The notes under the pieces were generated by a model, which saw only the letters and a program-made list of their open reading frames with translations, did no database searches and was not told where the DNA came from. The translations under genes and the position numbers were made by a program. Shown here piece by piece: positions 1-12,759 of a DNA stretch of 64,000 bases. Where the stretch lies: NCBI GenBank assembly GCA_025917655.1, contig CP084616.1, forward strand, positions 2,031,292 to 2,095,291. Direction: 5' to 3'. Source of the DNA: Chlorella sorokiniana (taxonomy: Eukaryota > Chlorophyta > Trebouxiophyceae > Chlorellales > Chlorellaceae). Positions within the stretch are counted from its first letter, which is position 1. Every line of letters begins with the position of its first letter.

Positions 1-3000
1 TCTGGTCCTACTACCGCGCCTGCGGGTACGAGCGGGACGCCATGGCTCTCTGGGTGGCGCAGGTGGGCTGGGCTGGGCTGGCTGGCTGGCTGGCTGGCGG
101 TTGGCGGGCTGGGCAGGCTGCGGGCTGAGTCCCTGCCTCATTTCTGGCTGCCACGCTGCCCTGTCAGAGGCATGTGCAGTCCTCGAGGAGGGCTATTGTA
201 GGCTGGGCTGGGAAGCTTGCAGTCATGCTCTGCATGGCAGTGTTCTCTGGCTCAGCTGCCTTGCAAGTGACCCTGCCTGCCCCGGCCTCTCCCCTCGCAC
301 CCCCTCCCCACCCCGCCCAGAACTACCCAGCCGCCTACCACAGCCACGACTACGACGCGCTGCTGCAGCGCCCTGCGGTGGCGGCGGCGGTGGCGGAGCA
401 CATGGCCGCCAACGCCGGCGCCTCACGCCCGGGCACACCCACTGCCGCCGATGCCGAGGAGGCAGCGGCGGTGGCGGCAGCTGAGGGCGCCACCGAGGCT
501 GCTGCCGCTGCGCTGGAGCAGAACCCGGAGGCAGCGATGGAGCTGGAGGCTGCTGACCCAGCCGCCGCCGACCCGCATGCGATGCTGGCGGGCGCTGAGC
601 CGCCGCGCACCGCTCGCCGCCCCCGGGCTCGCTGCCGCCCTCTCCCGGGAGCGGCCGCTGTCGGCAGCAGCTGACGATGCGTACGCCGAGGCGGCGGCGT
701 CGGCGTCGGCGGCGGGCGCGAGAGCCAGCTGGGTGCTGACCCCACCCTTGGACAGGTCTTCGCCTCCTTCCTGCGCCCCCAGCTGCAGCAGGCGACGCAG
801 CGGGTGAAGGCGGCGGCAGGTGCGGCGGCCGCTGCCGCACACCAGCAGCTGAGCGTGGCGCAGGCGCAGCTGCTGCAGGGAGCAGGCAGCGGCGAGGTGG
901 GGGTGGGCTTGTTGGAGGCGGTGGCAGGTGGGGAGCCGCCAGTTCCGCAGAACGCCTGCGCTGCCAGAACGTGCCTTGGCTTGTGGTTTCTGCCATGCCA
1001 GCTGGAATCTTTGTTGGAATTTCTGCTGTTGTGTAACCCACACCTTTTCTTCCCCCTCGCCGCAGGGGGCGCAAGCGCAAGGCAGGCAAGCTGCAGAAGG
1101 CGCTGCCCTGGGAGCAAGCCGCAGGCTCGGACTCCGAGGGCGGCATACCGGCCTGCGCCGCCACTCACGCCCTGCCCCCCAATGGCGACGCGCGCTCTGT
1201 TGGCGGCACAGCGGAGAACGTCGCTGCCCCCGCTGCCACGGACTTGGCTGTGGGGAGCGTGCTGCCGCCGCCGGATGACGAGCTGCCGGGCTACGCCACG
1301 CCGCCAGCTGGCGGCTCCCCCGCCCCGCCCAGGCAGAGCTGGAGGCCCTGCTGGCCGGCGTGTTTGCTGAGGGGGAGGACTCGTCACCGGGCGTGCTGTC
1401 GCCAGGTGGGCCCTCCCAGCAGCTGCGCCCGGCCTCCTCCTGGACCGGCTCTGGTTTGTGCTGCACTGGCGAGCCCGCGGCTTGTGCCCGTGGCTTTGGC
1501 TGCTTGGCTGCGGCGCCCGCCTGCCGCGTACGAGAGGGATCTTGCGCGCTGGGCAAAAACCCTTCCATTACTCGCCACCTGTCCGGCCATGTGTTCGTGG
1601 TCCCTCAACGCCCTGCTGTGCGTGCCCTGGCTGCCCCCTGCCCCTTACAGGCGCGCTGGCCTCCCAGCTGGGCATCCCGCGCGCCGCCGCCGCCCGCAAC
1701 GCCGCCTCCTTCTGCGGCGCCAGCGACGCCGACACGCTGAGCAGCCGCTGGAGCGAGGGTGAGCGGCGGCGGCGGCGGCTGCGCTGCAGATGCTTGCACT
1801 GGTTTTCTGTATTGTTTGGGGTGCAGTGAGCAGTGTGGAGTGCAGCCGGCATGCGCACTGCGAAGGGGCAGTGGCTGCGGCCTGTGCAGCCCGTTGGCTG
1901 CCCTTGTTGGGCTGGGGCTGCTGCAAGGTCCCTTCCCGCTGCAAACCATGCCATCTTTGACACCTGCCTATCCTCACCTATGCGCCACTGCCTGTCGGCC
2001 GCCGCCCCTCCTCCTGTCGCAGGCGAGCTGGAGGGAGAGGGCAGCGAGGTGCAGAGCATGCACAGCACGCTGTACGGCGGCGCAGCCAGCGTTGGCCAGG
2101 TGAGCCCGCAACCAGCTGTGGCGGTACTGCAGCGTTCCTACCTGAGGGGCAGCGGCGGCCGCCTGGCTGCGCTGCAGCTGGGCTGGCCTTTCCTGCTGTG
2201 GCTTGGGGTGCCCTCGAACCGCTGCTGAGCCTGCGCTCCTGCCCGCCAACCCATGCAGAGCCCGCTGCCAGGCTGCGGCCCCGCCAGCAACGGCCAGCCC
2301 CCGGCGTATTATGAGCAGCGGGACGGCGACGCCGGGCAGGCTCAGTACGGGCAGTACGGTGCAGCCGATGGCGGCGTAGCCGCCGGCGCAGCCCAGCAGA
2401 GCCTGGCCGGCCGCTTTGAGGCTGCGCAGGTGGATCAGGCGGTTGGCGGCGCCTGGGCCGAGGAGCCGCCTTTCCACCAGGAGCAGAGCTGGGAGGGGGA
2501 GGGCTGGGAGGCTGGCAGCGGCGCGCCGCCCGGCGAAGCCACCACTGGCCCCGCCGCTGCGCATGCCGAGCGCCCGCCCAGCCAGGCTCTCAGCGAGGAG
2601 CCGCCCGTCCACCAGCCCGACAGCTGGGCCGGCGAGGGCGACGGCTGGGCTGGCGGCGAGGTGCCGGGCGCCGCCGAAGGCTGGGGCGGTGCAGACGCCC
2701 TTCCCACCGGCGACGCTGCAGCACCGGCGGAGGGCTGGGCGGGCGTGGGCGATGGCGCCGACGGTTGGGCGGCCGCCGAAGTGGAGCCTGCTGGCGATGC
2801 CCCGCTTACACTTTGGGTGAACAGGCTGCAGCAGCTGCTGCTGCCGAAGAGGAGCCGGCCGCAGCGGAGGGCTGGGGCGGCATGGAGGACGCATGTGAGC
2901 CGGCGACAGGGGAGGCGGCTGCTGCCGGCAACGGCGGTGCTGCTGAGCTGGAAGCGGCCAACGGCCATGCTCACGCCGCGGGCGGCGGCGAGGCTGAGGC

Positions 3001-6000
3001 TGCCACAGAGGGCTGGGACGACGGCCTAGCTGGCCTTCTCCCAACACGCGATCATCAAGGGCAGGCGTCAGAGGCTGAGCAGTTGCTTCCTGAGGAGCGC
3101 CTGGGCTCGGGCACCGAAAAGCCGCCGTCAGCCGGCAGCCAGTGGGGCGCTGGTGCCACCGCTGCTGCTGCAAGCACCCGTGACGGGGTTGTGGCGGCCG
3201 AGGGCGATGCTGCCGCCGAGCCGCAGCTCCTGCAACGGGAGCTGGATCAGCTGTACCAGCTGTGCCAGCAGCAGGCGGCCCAGCTGGAGGCGGCTGCTGC
3301 TGCAGCTGCAGCGCGGGAGGAGCAGCTTGCCGCGCTGCAGGCGCAGCTCGACGCTCAGGCGGCGGCGGGAGCCGGCGCCGCCGCAGACAGCAGGCAGCTG
3401 CTGGGTGCCGCTGCGGAGCAGGAGGGGTTGAAGCAGGTGAGGGGGCAGGTCGTCGTCAGCCTGCTGCGGGGATGCAGGGCGCCCTGCCGCCTGCACAGAG
3501 GCTCCTCCATGGCTGCTGCTTGTCGACTCAAACACAACTCACAGCAGCACACATTCTTTTGCCCCCTTCTCTGCAGGCGCTGGCCGCCCGCGACGCCGCC
3601 CTGGAGCGCAAGGAGTCCGTGGCGGCGGCACTGCAGGTGCAGCTGGGGGAGCTGCAGGGGCGGCTGGGCCAGCGGGAGGCGGAGCTGGCAGAGGCGGCGG
3701 CGTCTGCGACGACGCTGCATGAGCAGGCACGTGGGGCGTTATGGGTGACTTGTTTGTGCAGGGTCAGCGGGCGCCGCTGTTGCTTGAGATGTACGGTTGG
3801 TTAGTTGCACGATTGGTGGCCCCACGTCTTTGCTGCGTATGAGCCCGCCCCTGCTGCCGCCGCCCACGCCGCATGTGCAGGTTGCCGCTGCTGATCCGCG
3901 CATGCAGGAGCTGGCGGCGGCGGACAATGCGCGGGTGCAGGCAGAGGCGGCCCTGGCGGCCCTGCAGGCGAGCCGGCTGCCATGCCTGCCTGCTGAGTCC
4001 ATCCCGCTGAGTCCCTCATGCTGACGGCTGCCCAGCAGCCTTTGCCTTGCTGGGGGCCACGCAGCCAGGGCGCCGCCAGCTTGCGCGCTGCTTCCCCTGC
4101 ATACATAATTATTCCTCAGCCTGACCCTTGCCTGCATCGCAAGCTCCACTGCCAGTGTAGCCCTTACAGTACCGCCCCCTCTACCGCCTGGTCTGCAGGT
4201 GGACCTGGACGTGGCCAACGAGGCGCTGGAGGCGTCCCGCCGCGAGCTGCAGGACGCAGAGGTGATCAAAGGGGGCGCGTGTTACAAGCGGCGGTGGGGT
4301 GTCTGGGCAGGTTGTGCAATGCTTTGAAGGCTGGTGGAAGCCGAGCGCGCGTCGTCCCGCTGACGAAGCGCGTCGCTGTGCCCCCTGCCAGTGCCTTCGC
4401 CCCTGCTGCCCCCACAACCAGCCGCCGCCTTCTTCTTTCTTCTTTTATGTGTGCAGCTGGCGCTGCAGGCGAAGGAGGAGGTGCTGCAGCAGCTGCAGGC
4501 CTCCGAGCAGCGCGCCAGGTGGGCGGCGGCTTGGCCCCGTGGTTAACAGCGGCTCGCCCGCGGCGTGCTGCGCAACATTGCTGCACCGCTTCGGGCCCAG
4601 CCCTGAGGTGGCCCGTGCGTAGCTGTGCATGGTTCCCTCATCTCACATGGTTGGCTTGGCATCCTTTGCAAAACACTGTGTGACGCACGCCCTCCCTCTC
4701 CACCTGAACAGAGAGTGGGAAGGCGCTGCCGCCAACAAGGGCGCGCTCATCGCCTCGCTGGAGGCTCGCATTCAGGTGGGGGAGTTTCTGTGCATGCGTG
4801 TTGCTTCTCAGCAAGTGGGCGCCCATGTCGTGCTCTGTTGCTGCTCTACGATGGTCGTCTTGTGCCCTGACACCCAACAACGTCATCTGGTGCTCTGGAT
4901 TCACCAATCCAATGGCTCCTCACGCGTATGCTCTGCTCCCCACTGTAGGAGTTGCAAGACGCTGCCGCCGATGCCGCCGCAGAGGCGGAGGAGGCTGCTG
5001 CCGCTATCCTGGCGGAGGCCAAGGAGCGGGTGCAGGCGAGCAAGTGCTGCTGGGCCTTGGCTGCCTTTGCTGCCTTCTTTTTCTGCGCCCTGCCCCCTAA
5101 AATTTTGTTCGCTCTGCCAGCCTCGGGTCCGGCTTCAAATTGCGTGCTTGCCACAAACAAGACTCCGCCTCTGCTGCAGGTCGCAGTGGCGGCCGCTGTC
5201 GCGGAGAAGGACGCCCAGCTTCACGCCGCTCAGGAGGCGCTCAAGCGTCAGCTTCAGCAGCAGCTGCAGCGTGCCGAGGCGGAGATGGAGGTGGGTTGCT
5301 GGGGCCCTCTGCCCAGCCTCTGTACGGCGTGTGCCTGCCCACCAGCGGCTGGCTGCATGTGTTTGTCCGGCACATCGGTTCAGGCGGCGCCTGCCTCGCC
5401 TGCTGCCCCTGCTGCGTAGGCCACGGTGGCCGCCGCCGTCGAGCGCAAGGACCAGGAGATTGGGCGGCTGCGCTCCCAGCTGGATGAGGCGCGGGCGGCG
5501 CTGCAGGTGGGGCTGTTGGGGTGGGAGGGGCGGCAGCCGTGGGGAAGGAGCTGAGCGAGCCCTGTCCAGCCATCATCCTGCATGCCTGCAGCGTGCGCTG
5601 CCAGCGCCCGTCATCGCGCTGCCTGCGCCTTGCCATCCTCCCTTGCTTGAGCTGTGCTGCCCGGGCTCCCTTAACTTGCAGGCAGCGGAGGCGGCGGCCG
5701 CGTCGGGCGGCAGCGGCGTCCCGCCAGAGGAGCACGAGGCGGTGGCGGCACGGTGCCGGGAGCTTGAGAAGAAGTTTGCGGTGGCCCGCAAGAAGATCCA
5801 GGTGGGGGCCGGATCCTATGCTTGTTGATGTGCGCTTGGTGGCGGTGTTAGGTGACAATGACACGCCGCAGGGCTGCCGGGCTGGCTGCCGGGCTCACTG
5901 AATGGCAGAAGGGATCGGCAGCATTGTGAGCTTTGGCTTGACCTGTTGCCCATTCATGGCGTGGCACGCGTGCAGATGGTGCAGCAGGAGCAGCAGGCGG

Positions 6001-9000
6001 CCGCCGAGGCTGCTGCCGCCAGCGAGGCCGCCGCGGCGGAGCTGCGCCAGCAGATGCAGGACGCGCAGCAGCAGCACGAGGCGGCCGCTGCAGAGGCCGC
6101 CGCCGCCTCGGAGGCCGAGCTGGGCGCTCTGCGCGCGCAGCTGGAGGCGGCGCAGGCGCTGCAGGAGGCTCTGGGTGCTGAGCAGGCGGCGCTGCAGCAG
6201 CAGGTGGAGGAGATGGTGGCGGCGCACCAGCAGGTGCGTGTGGGGGCCAGCGGTCGTGTGCTGGTGTGGCTCGCCAGCAACTGTTACCCCTGCTGCGCTT
6301 GTATGCTGCAAGCTAGCTCGAGGCGCCGCTGCTCCAGCTCTTTCTTGAGTGTGGTCTGCCTTGGTCATTGACCTGGTGCCGCTGCCGCCTGTTCTTTCCT
6401 CCCGCAGGAGGTTGGGGCGCTGGGCGAGGAGAACCTCAAGGTGATGGAGCTGCTGGAGCAGAAGCAGGTGGGTGCTGCATGGTTGCGCGGCATGAGGCGG
6501 CGCGGAGTCGTTGCGCCAGGCGCATGTCGTGCGTGCAGGTTGAGCACCGCTTCCCGCGCTTCCATCACCTGTATGCCCGGCTGTCTCCCGACATGACTCC
6601 TCTGCTCTGCAGGAGGAGCTGGAGCAGCTGCGGGCCTCCGCCGAGGCCGGCAGCACTGCAGCCGCAGAGGCTGCCGCCCTGCGTGAGCAGCTGGCGGCGG
6701 CGCAGGCGGCGGCCGCCGATGCGCAGCGCCTGTGCGAGCAGCTGGACGGCGAGCTTTCCTCCCGGCTGCAGCAGCTGGAGGAGTTGCAGCAGGCGGCGGC
6801 CGATGCGCGTGAGGAGGCCGAGGGGGAGCGGCGGGGGCGGGAGGCGGCCGAGGCCGAGCTCGCCGCTCGGCAGCAGCAAGTGGAGGAGCTGCAGCGGAAG
6901 CAGGCGGCAGCTGCAGCCGCGGTCGCTGCCGCCGCGGAGGCCGCCGAGACGCAGCAGGCGCTGCTGGGCGAGGTCCAGGAGCAGCTGCTGGCAAGGGAGG
7001 CCGAGCTGCATGGCCTGCGGCAAGAAGCGGCGGCTGCGCGGGACCAGGCAGAGGCGGCGGCAGCGGCGCATGCCGCTGAGGCCTCTGCGCTGCGTGAGGT
7101 GAGCATGGGCCAGCGCTTGGTGGGTTTGCGTGCTGTGCTTGCTGGCTGGCGGCCAGTCGTACCGCGGTGCTTGCCGTGCTTGTCTGTGCGCCCTAAGTGC
7201 TCGCCATGCCTGCTGTTGCCCACCCCCAACAGCTGCGTGCCTTCTCCACGTTTCATCCCCTTCCCAACCTTCCCCGATGCACAGGAGCTGGCCGCTCAGC
7301 ACGCACAGATCGAGTCCCTGCGTGCCGAGGCAGCAAGCGCGGCCGAGGCGGCGTCGGCCGCCCGCGACTCCCTCTCCTCCTCCCTCACCGCCGCACAGGC
7401 TGCCGAGGCCGCGCTGGTGGCCAGGGAGGAGGAGCTGAAGAGGTTCAAGCTGCAGCTGGTGAAGGCCAAGAAGCTGCGAGCGCAGGATGCTGAGCGGTGA
7501 GGCAGGCGTCGGGCGCTGCTGCGTGGGCTGGGCGGCGTGCTGGCGGGTTCCTCTCCTTGCGCTTGCCGGTAACGGCCAGCCGGCTGTGTGTCGTTTCTGA
7601 ACCGCGATTTTACGGACCTGTCACAGCGAGGTCTCCTGTTTGGGTTCCTTTCCTCTCGCAGCATCGCCGCCTTGGAGGCCGCCCGCGAGCACCTGCTGGC
7701 GGCCGCTTCCACGCCGCCAGCCGCGGAGCTGGAGCAGGCTGCGGCCGCTTTGCTAGAGAAGGAGGCGGCGCTGGCGGCGGCGCAGGCGGCAGCGGCGGCC
7801 GCTGCCGAGACAGCTGCCGCGGAGGCTGAGGAGCAGCGGGAGCAGATTGAGCTGCTGCGGGAGGCGCTGGCGGCGGCGCAGGCGGCGGCCGAGGCTGCAG
7901 CCGAGGAGCGGCAGCTGGCGGAAGCTGTGAAGGGTGAGCTGGCGGCTGTGCGCCAGGAGGCAGAGGCAGCGCAGGTGCAGGCGGCAGCCGAGGCGGAGGA
8001 GCACGCCCTCCAGCTGCGCGCGTTGCAGCAGGAGCTGGCGGCAGCGCAGGACGAGGCAGCTGCGGCGTCCCAGGCCGCGATGGCGGCAGAGGGCAGCCAG
8101 CAGGAGGTGTTTGCTGCCAGGCAAGAAGCCGAGACGGCGGCGCGGCATGCAGCAGCGGCCGCCGAGCAGCAGGTCGAGCAGCTGTGCCGCGAGCTGGCGA
8201 CCGCCAAGGCACAGTCGGCCGCTGCTGCACAAGCTGCCGCCGAGGCAGAGGCGCGCCTGGAGGAGCTGTCTGCCGTCAAGCAGGCTGCAGAGGCGACCGT
8301 CGCGACCGATGAGCAGCAACTGGATCTGTTGAGACACGAGCTGGAAGGGGCCAAAGCGGCTGCGGCGGCTGCCGAGGCCGCCGCTGCCGCCGCCGAGGAG
8401 CGCCGCCGTGCCGAGGCTGAGGAGCTGCGCGCTGAGCTGGCAGCGGCGGCGGAGCAGCAGCAGGAGATGCTGCAGCTGCTGGAGCAGCAGCAGGAGCAGC
8501 TGGATGCGGCGGCCGGGGCCGACTCCGCTGCGACGCCCGCCGACGTGGCGGCCCTGCAGGCTGAGCTGGCGGCGCTGCAGGCCCGCGTCCAGGTGCCGCA
8601 TCTCATCACCGCCTGCTTCCCTACCTTATTTCTGCCTAGCATTGTGGCAGCTGGTCACCATGCGTGGCTGTTTTGCCGATTGATGTGTGGCTGTTGTCCT
8701 GATGAGTGCACCGCTCGCTGTGCCCCCCACCCACCCCCCACTCGCACCCACCCCCACCCCTACCACCAACCCCGTGTGTGCAGGCTCTGGAGCCGCTAGC
8801 TGGGCAGGTGGAGGCTCTGCGGGGCGAGGTGGAGGCTGGGGAGGAGACCCTCACCGACTGCCTCACCTCCCTGGGCCAAGAGGAAGCCAAGGTGGGTGGG
8901 GGCCGCGGGGGCACGCTGCCGTTGGCGACCACATGTGCAGAGGCAGCGGCATTGCTCGCCGGACAGTGTTTGCGGGCAGGCTGCCTGCTGCGGTTCCAGC

Positions 9001-10327
9001 GTGGGCCCCCCTGCATCACCTTCCGCCCTCCCTCCCTCCCCGCAGGTGGCGCGCCTGGTGCAGCTGCTGGTTGCGCGGGGCGAGGACGAGGGGGTGGTGA
9101 CGGCGCTGCTTGCTGAGGTGCGTGCGGCCGGCGGCCCGCCGCCCGACGGGGCGGGCCGCTTGCGCAATTTACGTGCTGTGCCTGCACACATGTGCATGCT
9201 GTGCAGCAAGGAACATGCTGGGCAGCCATCATTGGAGCTGCAGCGCACGCCACATGCTCCTGACCCACTGTTTTGCTGGCTGCGCCTGGCACTCGCAGGT
9301 GGAGGAGGAGGCTGGCTGGGGCGAAGGGCAGGCATCTGCCGAGGCGAGCGCAGGCGCTGCTGCTGCTGGGGAAGAGGTGCAGGAAACCTGGCCGGCGGCA
9401 GAGGCTGGGTGGCAGCAACCCGATGAACCCGCTGCCTGGGAGGCGCGTGCAGAGGATCCCGCCTCCTCTGAGCGCGCACAGCAGGGCTCAGCATCGGGGG
9501 TAGCGGCAGCAGAGGAGGCCAACGCTTGGGGCCAGGACGGCGGCGGCGAGTGGCCTGCCGACGTGGCCGCTGCAGCGCACGATGCCGCCAGCTGGGAGCA
9601 GCCGGAGCAGAAGGAGGCTTGGGAGCAGGATGCTGCGCATGCTGCCGACGAGGCTGCAGGCTGGGAGCAGCCTGATGCTGCTCCCGCTGCCATTGAGGCT
9701 GCCAGCTGGGAGCAGCCGCAGCAGCAGGAGGCTTGGGAGCAGGACGCTGCTGCTGCTGCCGACTTCGGCGCCGGCTGGGGACAGCAGCAGCAGGCGGGCC
9801 ATGATGGGTTGCAAGCCGCTGCCGTGCAGGCTGCAGGCTGGGCGGAGGACCCGGCCCCGGCTGCGCTGCTGGCCAGCGATGAGCAGGAGGCCAGCCCTGC
9901 AGCTGACCAGTGGGGGCAGGTGGAAGGCGACTGGCCCAAGAGCTTTGAAGCACAGCCGGGCGATGCCGCAAACTGGCAGCAGCAGGAGCTTCCTGCTGGT
10001 GCTGCTGTTGGTTGGCAGGACGACAGCGGGGATGCATGGCAGGCCGAGCCGTCGGCTGGCAAGGCCGAGGCTGCGCTGGAGCAGCAGGGCGGCTGGGACG
10101 GCAGTGAGGTGGCAGCTGCCTTTGAGGATGTGTCCCTGAGCGGCGGCGCCGACGCAGCCGCCGCCTGGCAGCAGCGCCAGGGCGCTCCCTTTGACTGGGC
10201 GGCGGCTGCTGAGGCCCAGCCTGTTCACGGCGGCTTTGCATGGCCGGCGTCTGAGCAGGGCGATGCGCAGCAGCAGCGGCCAGCACAGGAGGGCTGGGGC
10301 GACTTTGGCGATGATGACCTGACCTGA
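1..10327 (+). CDS. Long coiled-coil, golgin-like protein (5' end outside window)
   Basis: Multi-exon gene entering from the left edge; first visible exon ends at about 62 and the last runs from about 9299 to the TGA at 10325-10327. From about 3200 to 8600 the exons encode Ala/Gln/Glu/Leu-rich heptads with no prolines, a very long coiled coil. Before it (2257-3100) and after it (9299-10320) lie acidic, disordered stretches with recurring EGW/GWE/SWEQ units, ending GWGDFGDDDLT. At about 8842-9118 the stretch LTDCLTSLGQEEAKVARL resembles the end of the coiled coil in plant p115/Uso1-type golgins (from memory), but no armadillo head is visible. A membrane-tether or vesicle-traffic scaffold is the likeliest role; this is inference. 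One frame break at about 2804 fits a lost G. Exon boundaries before 2250 are uncertain, and that part could belong to another domain I do not recognise. Confidence 0.6.
66..99. repeat. GGCT/GCTG microsatellite in intron
   Basis: Short run of GGGCT then GGCT units just inside the first visible intron of the coiled-coil gene. Simple-sequence repeat with no visible function. Confidence 0.8.
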
Positions 10328-10847
10328 TTGGCGGGCCACCCTCAAGAGTTTGCTGCTGGTTTCCCCCACTACTCAGCTTCCCTCCCAGTGTGTGCTTTTC
10401 CGAGATTACTGCTCCACCTGTTCACACGATGAGACGTTGGTGTGTGACAGTTGTTGCGAGTAAGATTGCACATGGCCGCACGGGAAAACTCAGGCAAAGT
10501 CAGCACAAAGACAGGCGACGCGGACGGAGGACCTGAGTCAGCGTGGGAAACAGCGGCTACACAACGGAATAAGTGTGGACATGGAAGAGGACGTGACAGT
10601 AGTTCTCTATGCATCACAACAGCAGCAGCGGGTCAGGCCAGGCACTGTTCCTTGTGGCGCAAACGCACTGCTTGCAGCCTTAATGAGGCCCTCCTCAGCC
10701 TCAGAAGCTGTGCTCAGTGTCAATTTCGTTGGCGGTGGACCGGCGCTGCCGCTGTGTTGGCAGCTTGCTGCCTGCACAGGGATAGTGAGAGAACCGGTGA
10801 GGGGCGCCAGTCAGGTGGGTTGCACCAAATGCAGGAAAGCTCATCAG
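10328..10847. other. Intergenic, between convergent genes
   Basis: About 520 bp between the stop of the coiled-coil gene (plus strand) and the stop of the small minus-strand gene. It should hold both 3' untranslated regions. No TGTAA-type polyadenylation signal, repeat or convincing open frame was recognised. Confidence 0.5.
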
Positions 10848-12273
10848 TCAGATACCTGCAGTGTGCCGCATCGCTGTCAGGTGCGGCTGGAGGCGGGTGC
10901 CGCCCTCCACTGGCGTCTCGGGCCCTCTTGGGCTCTGGCTGCCGGCTCGACCGGTGGCACGGCCGCCGTGAGTGAGAAAGCCGTTGAGGCCGCTGCTGCT
11001 GGCCAGCTGCCGCTGCTGCAGTGCAGCCTGCAGGCTGGGCACCCGGCCGGGCTCTGCGATGCTGCTGCGTTGCTCAGGCAGGTGAGGGCCGTCGGCGTAA
11101 TGCGCAGCGGCAGGCTCCAGGGCCAGCTGCACATTGTCGCCGACAGGCTCGCAGGCTGCCGCGGTGTCGGAGCTCTGCTCCCGGCTGCCACCCCGTCTGG
11201 CAGCTAGGCTGATGATCTGCACAGAGTGCCGAGCAGCAAGGGGCTCGGTCCCCGGTGAGCGAGGGGACAGTTTCATGCGCATCAGCAACCGCGTGGTCAG
11301 CACGCACTTCGGCCCTGTACTGCTTGCACTAGCGCCAGCACGAGGCCACTGTGGCAAAAGGCATCCTCACCAGGAAGGGGAAGGCGAACTTGTAGCACGC
11401 AAGGAGCCAATCCAGCAGCGACTCGAGGCGTGGGTAGGACCTGGAGGGAGCAGCGGAGGCAGCGCGCTTGCAGTGACCAGGCAGCAGGGACCAGGCAGCA
11501 AGCGACGGGCGGATGGGTCCACCGCGCGGGCAGCCGGGCAGCCTCCTTTCCTGCCTCCCCAACTCCGCGTTGTCACCTGGTCGCCCTCTGCATCAGGTAC
11601 TCTTTGAAGCTGCGCTCCACCTGCGGGTCCACCCCGGCTGCTGCATGAAGTCGGCCACGAGGTGCGCAAGCTGCACGGCAGGGGGCGGGAGGGCCAACAT
11701 GACGACTCCTTGCAGTCGTTGCACGATTCAAGTGCACAAAGGCGGGATGCCACGGCATTCCTCGCCAGTCAGGCTGCACGTGATAGCTGCTCGGTGTAGG
11801 AGATTGCCGCCCAGCTGGGCCACAGCGGGTTCGCCACGGAAATGTTCAGCAGCCGTGACGCGGCAGGCCCGTCCGCGCCCCACCTGATCGAAATCAGACG
11901 TCACGTTGAGGATGGCCGCCTTCAAGGGTGGTGTGGGTGCCGGCACAGCGCGCACGAGCTGCCAAGCCGAGCCGCACGAATTGCCCAGCAGCAGCACCGT
12001 GGCGTTGTACACTGCAGAGGGCCGGGGAAGGGGAGGGAGTTGGATACTGTGCACAAACAGTGCAGCGTGGGCACGCGGCATTAGATTGTAGTCTCCAGGG
12101 CCAGGGCCTAATGCGCAATACATACAGCATGATTGAGCAGAAAGGCAGCGGGAGCAAGGTTGGCGGCGCTGCCCAAGCGGAGGGGCCGGGGCACCTGACA
12201 TTGGCGACATCCGAAGGACAAGGGCGAATGCCAAGGCCATCAACACGATTCCTCGTTTCTTCGGGAGCGCCAT
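10848..12273 (-). CDS. Small multi-exon protein of unknown function, N-terminal hydrophobic segment
   Basis: I do not recognise the family. The ATG (complement of 12271-12273) opens an exon with a short basic start and a hydrophobic run (GIVLMALAFALVL), like a signal peptide or anchor, ending at a GTGCCC donor. The next exon (complement of about 11886-12011) carries VYNATVLLLGNSCGSAW and ends NVTSDFDQ at a GTGGGG donor. A later exon encodes LVADFMQQPG then DPQVERSFKEYLMQR, with one G apparently missing between them (near 11634). Another begins SYPRLESLLDWLLACYKF, with aromatic/hydrophobic character. Frame kept across donors and acceptors supports a real gene. The last segment (10848-11357) is low complexity and may be 3' untranslated. 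It shares a 486-bp upstream region with the plus-strand gene at 12760, so divergent transcription is likely. Confidence 0.4.
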
Positions 12274-12759
12274 GCTGCAGCAGATAGCCTCCCAGGATGA
12301 CCCACACAGGGAGCGCGGGAGAGTTGGCGGGTTCAAAGCTGGTGGCTTGTTGCCGCCCAAAGGAAGTCGGCACGATAACCGGTAGTTATGTAGAGTGCAG
12401 GGAACAACCGGCAGCCGTCTCGGCAACCAAAAACACGAGCTGAGAACTGCACAGCGGCCTCCGGCCTTGGATACGCGGGGCGGTGTAATATGTGGCATAC
12501 ACGACCGGCAACAACCGAAGCAAGCCGCCTGCCCCGATTCTGGCCCGCCATGCGCTGGGAAGAAGCTGCATATGTGGCGCTCCCCCTGACAGCAGCCGTT
12601 TCCCGTTAGTTTGATGGATCACGAATGCTGGGGATTGTAGTCTGCAGATAATCTGCTCTCCCTCCTCGTCTGTGCTCTGGCTGCTGTTTGCCCTGCCGCA
12701 AGCGCAACTCTCAGCGCAACGTTCGCCATTGATCACTTGCAAACAGCAATCCGCACGCC
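12274..12759. promoter_or_regulatory. Probable bidirectional promoter region
   Basis: The 486 bp between two divergently oriented start codons (minus-strand ATG at 12273, plus-strand ATG at 12760). I saw no TATA box or defined operator. The call rests on gene orientation only. Confidence 0.35.

Noticed and set aside
1974-3173. 399-codon minus-strand open frame
   Set aside because: Shadow of the GC-rich plus-strand exons; Arg/Pro/Gln-rich composition without domains.
7296-8642. 448-codon minus-strand open frame rich in Ala/Ser/Cys opposite the coiled-coil gene
   Set aside because: Mirror of the biased GCG/GCC/CAG codons of the plus-strand coiled coil; low complexity, no family likeness and no splice support.
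8842-9118. Calling the first gene p115/Uso1 outright
   Set aside because: Only a short end-of-coil motif matches; the armadillo head is not seen and the N-terminal part is unrecognised.
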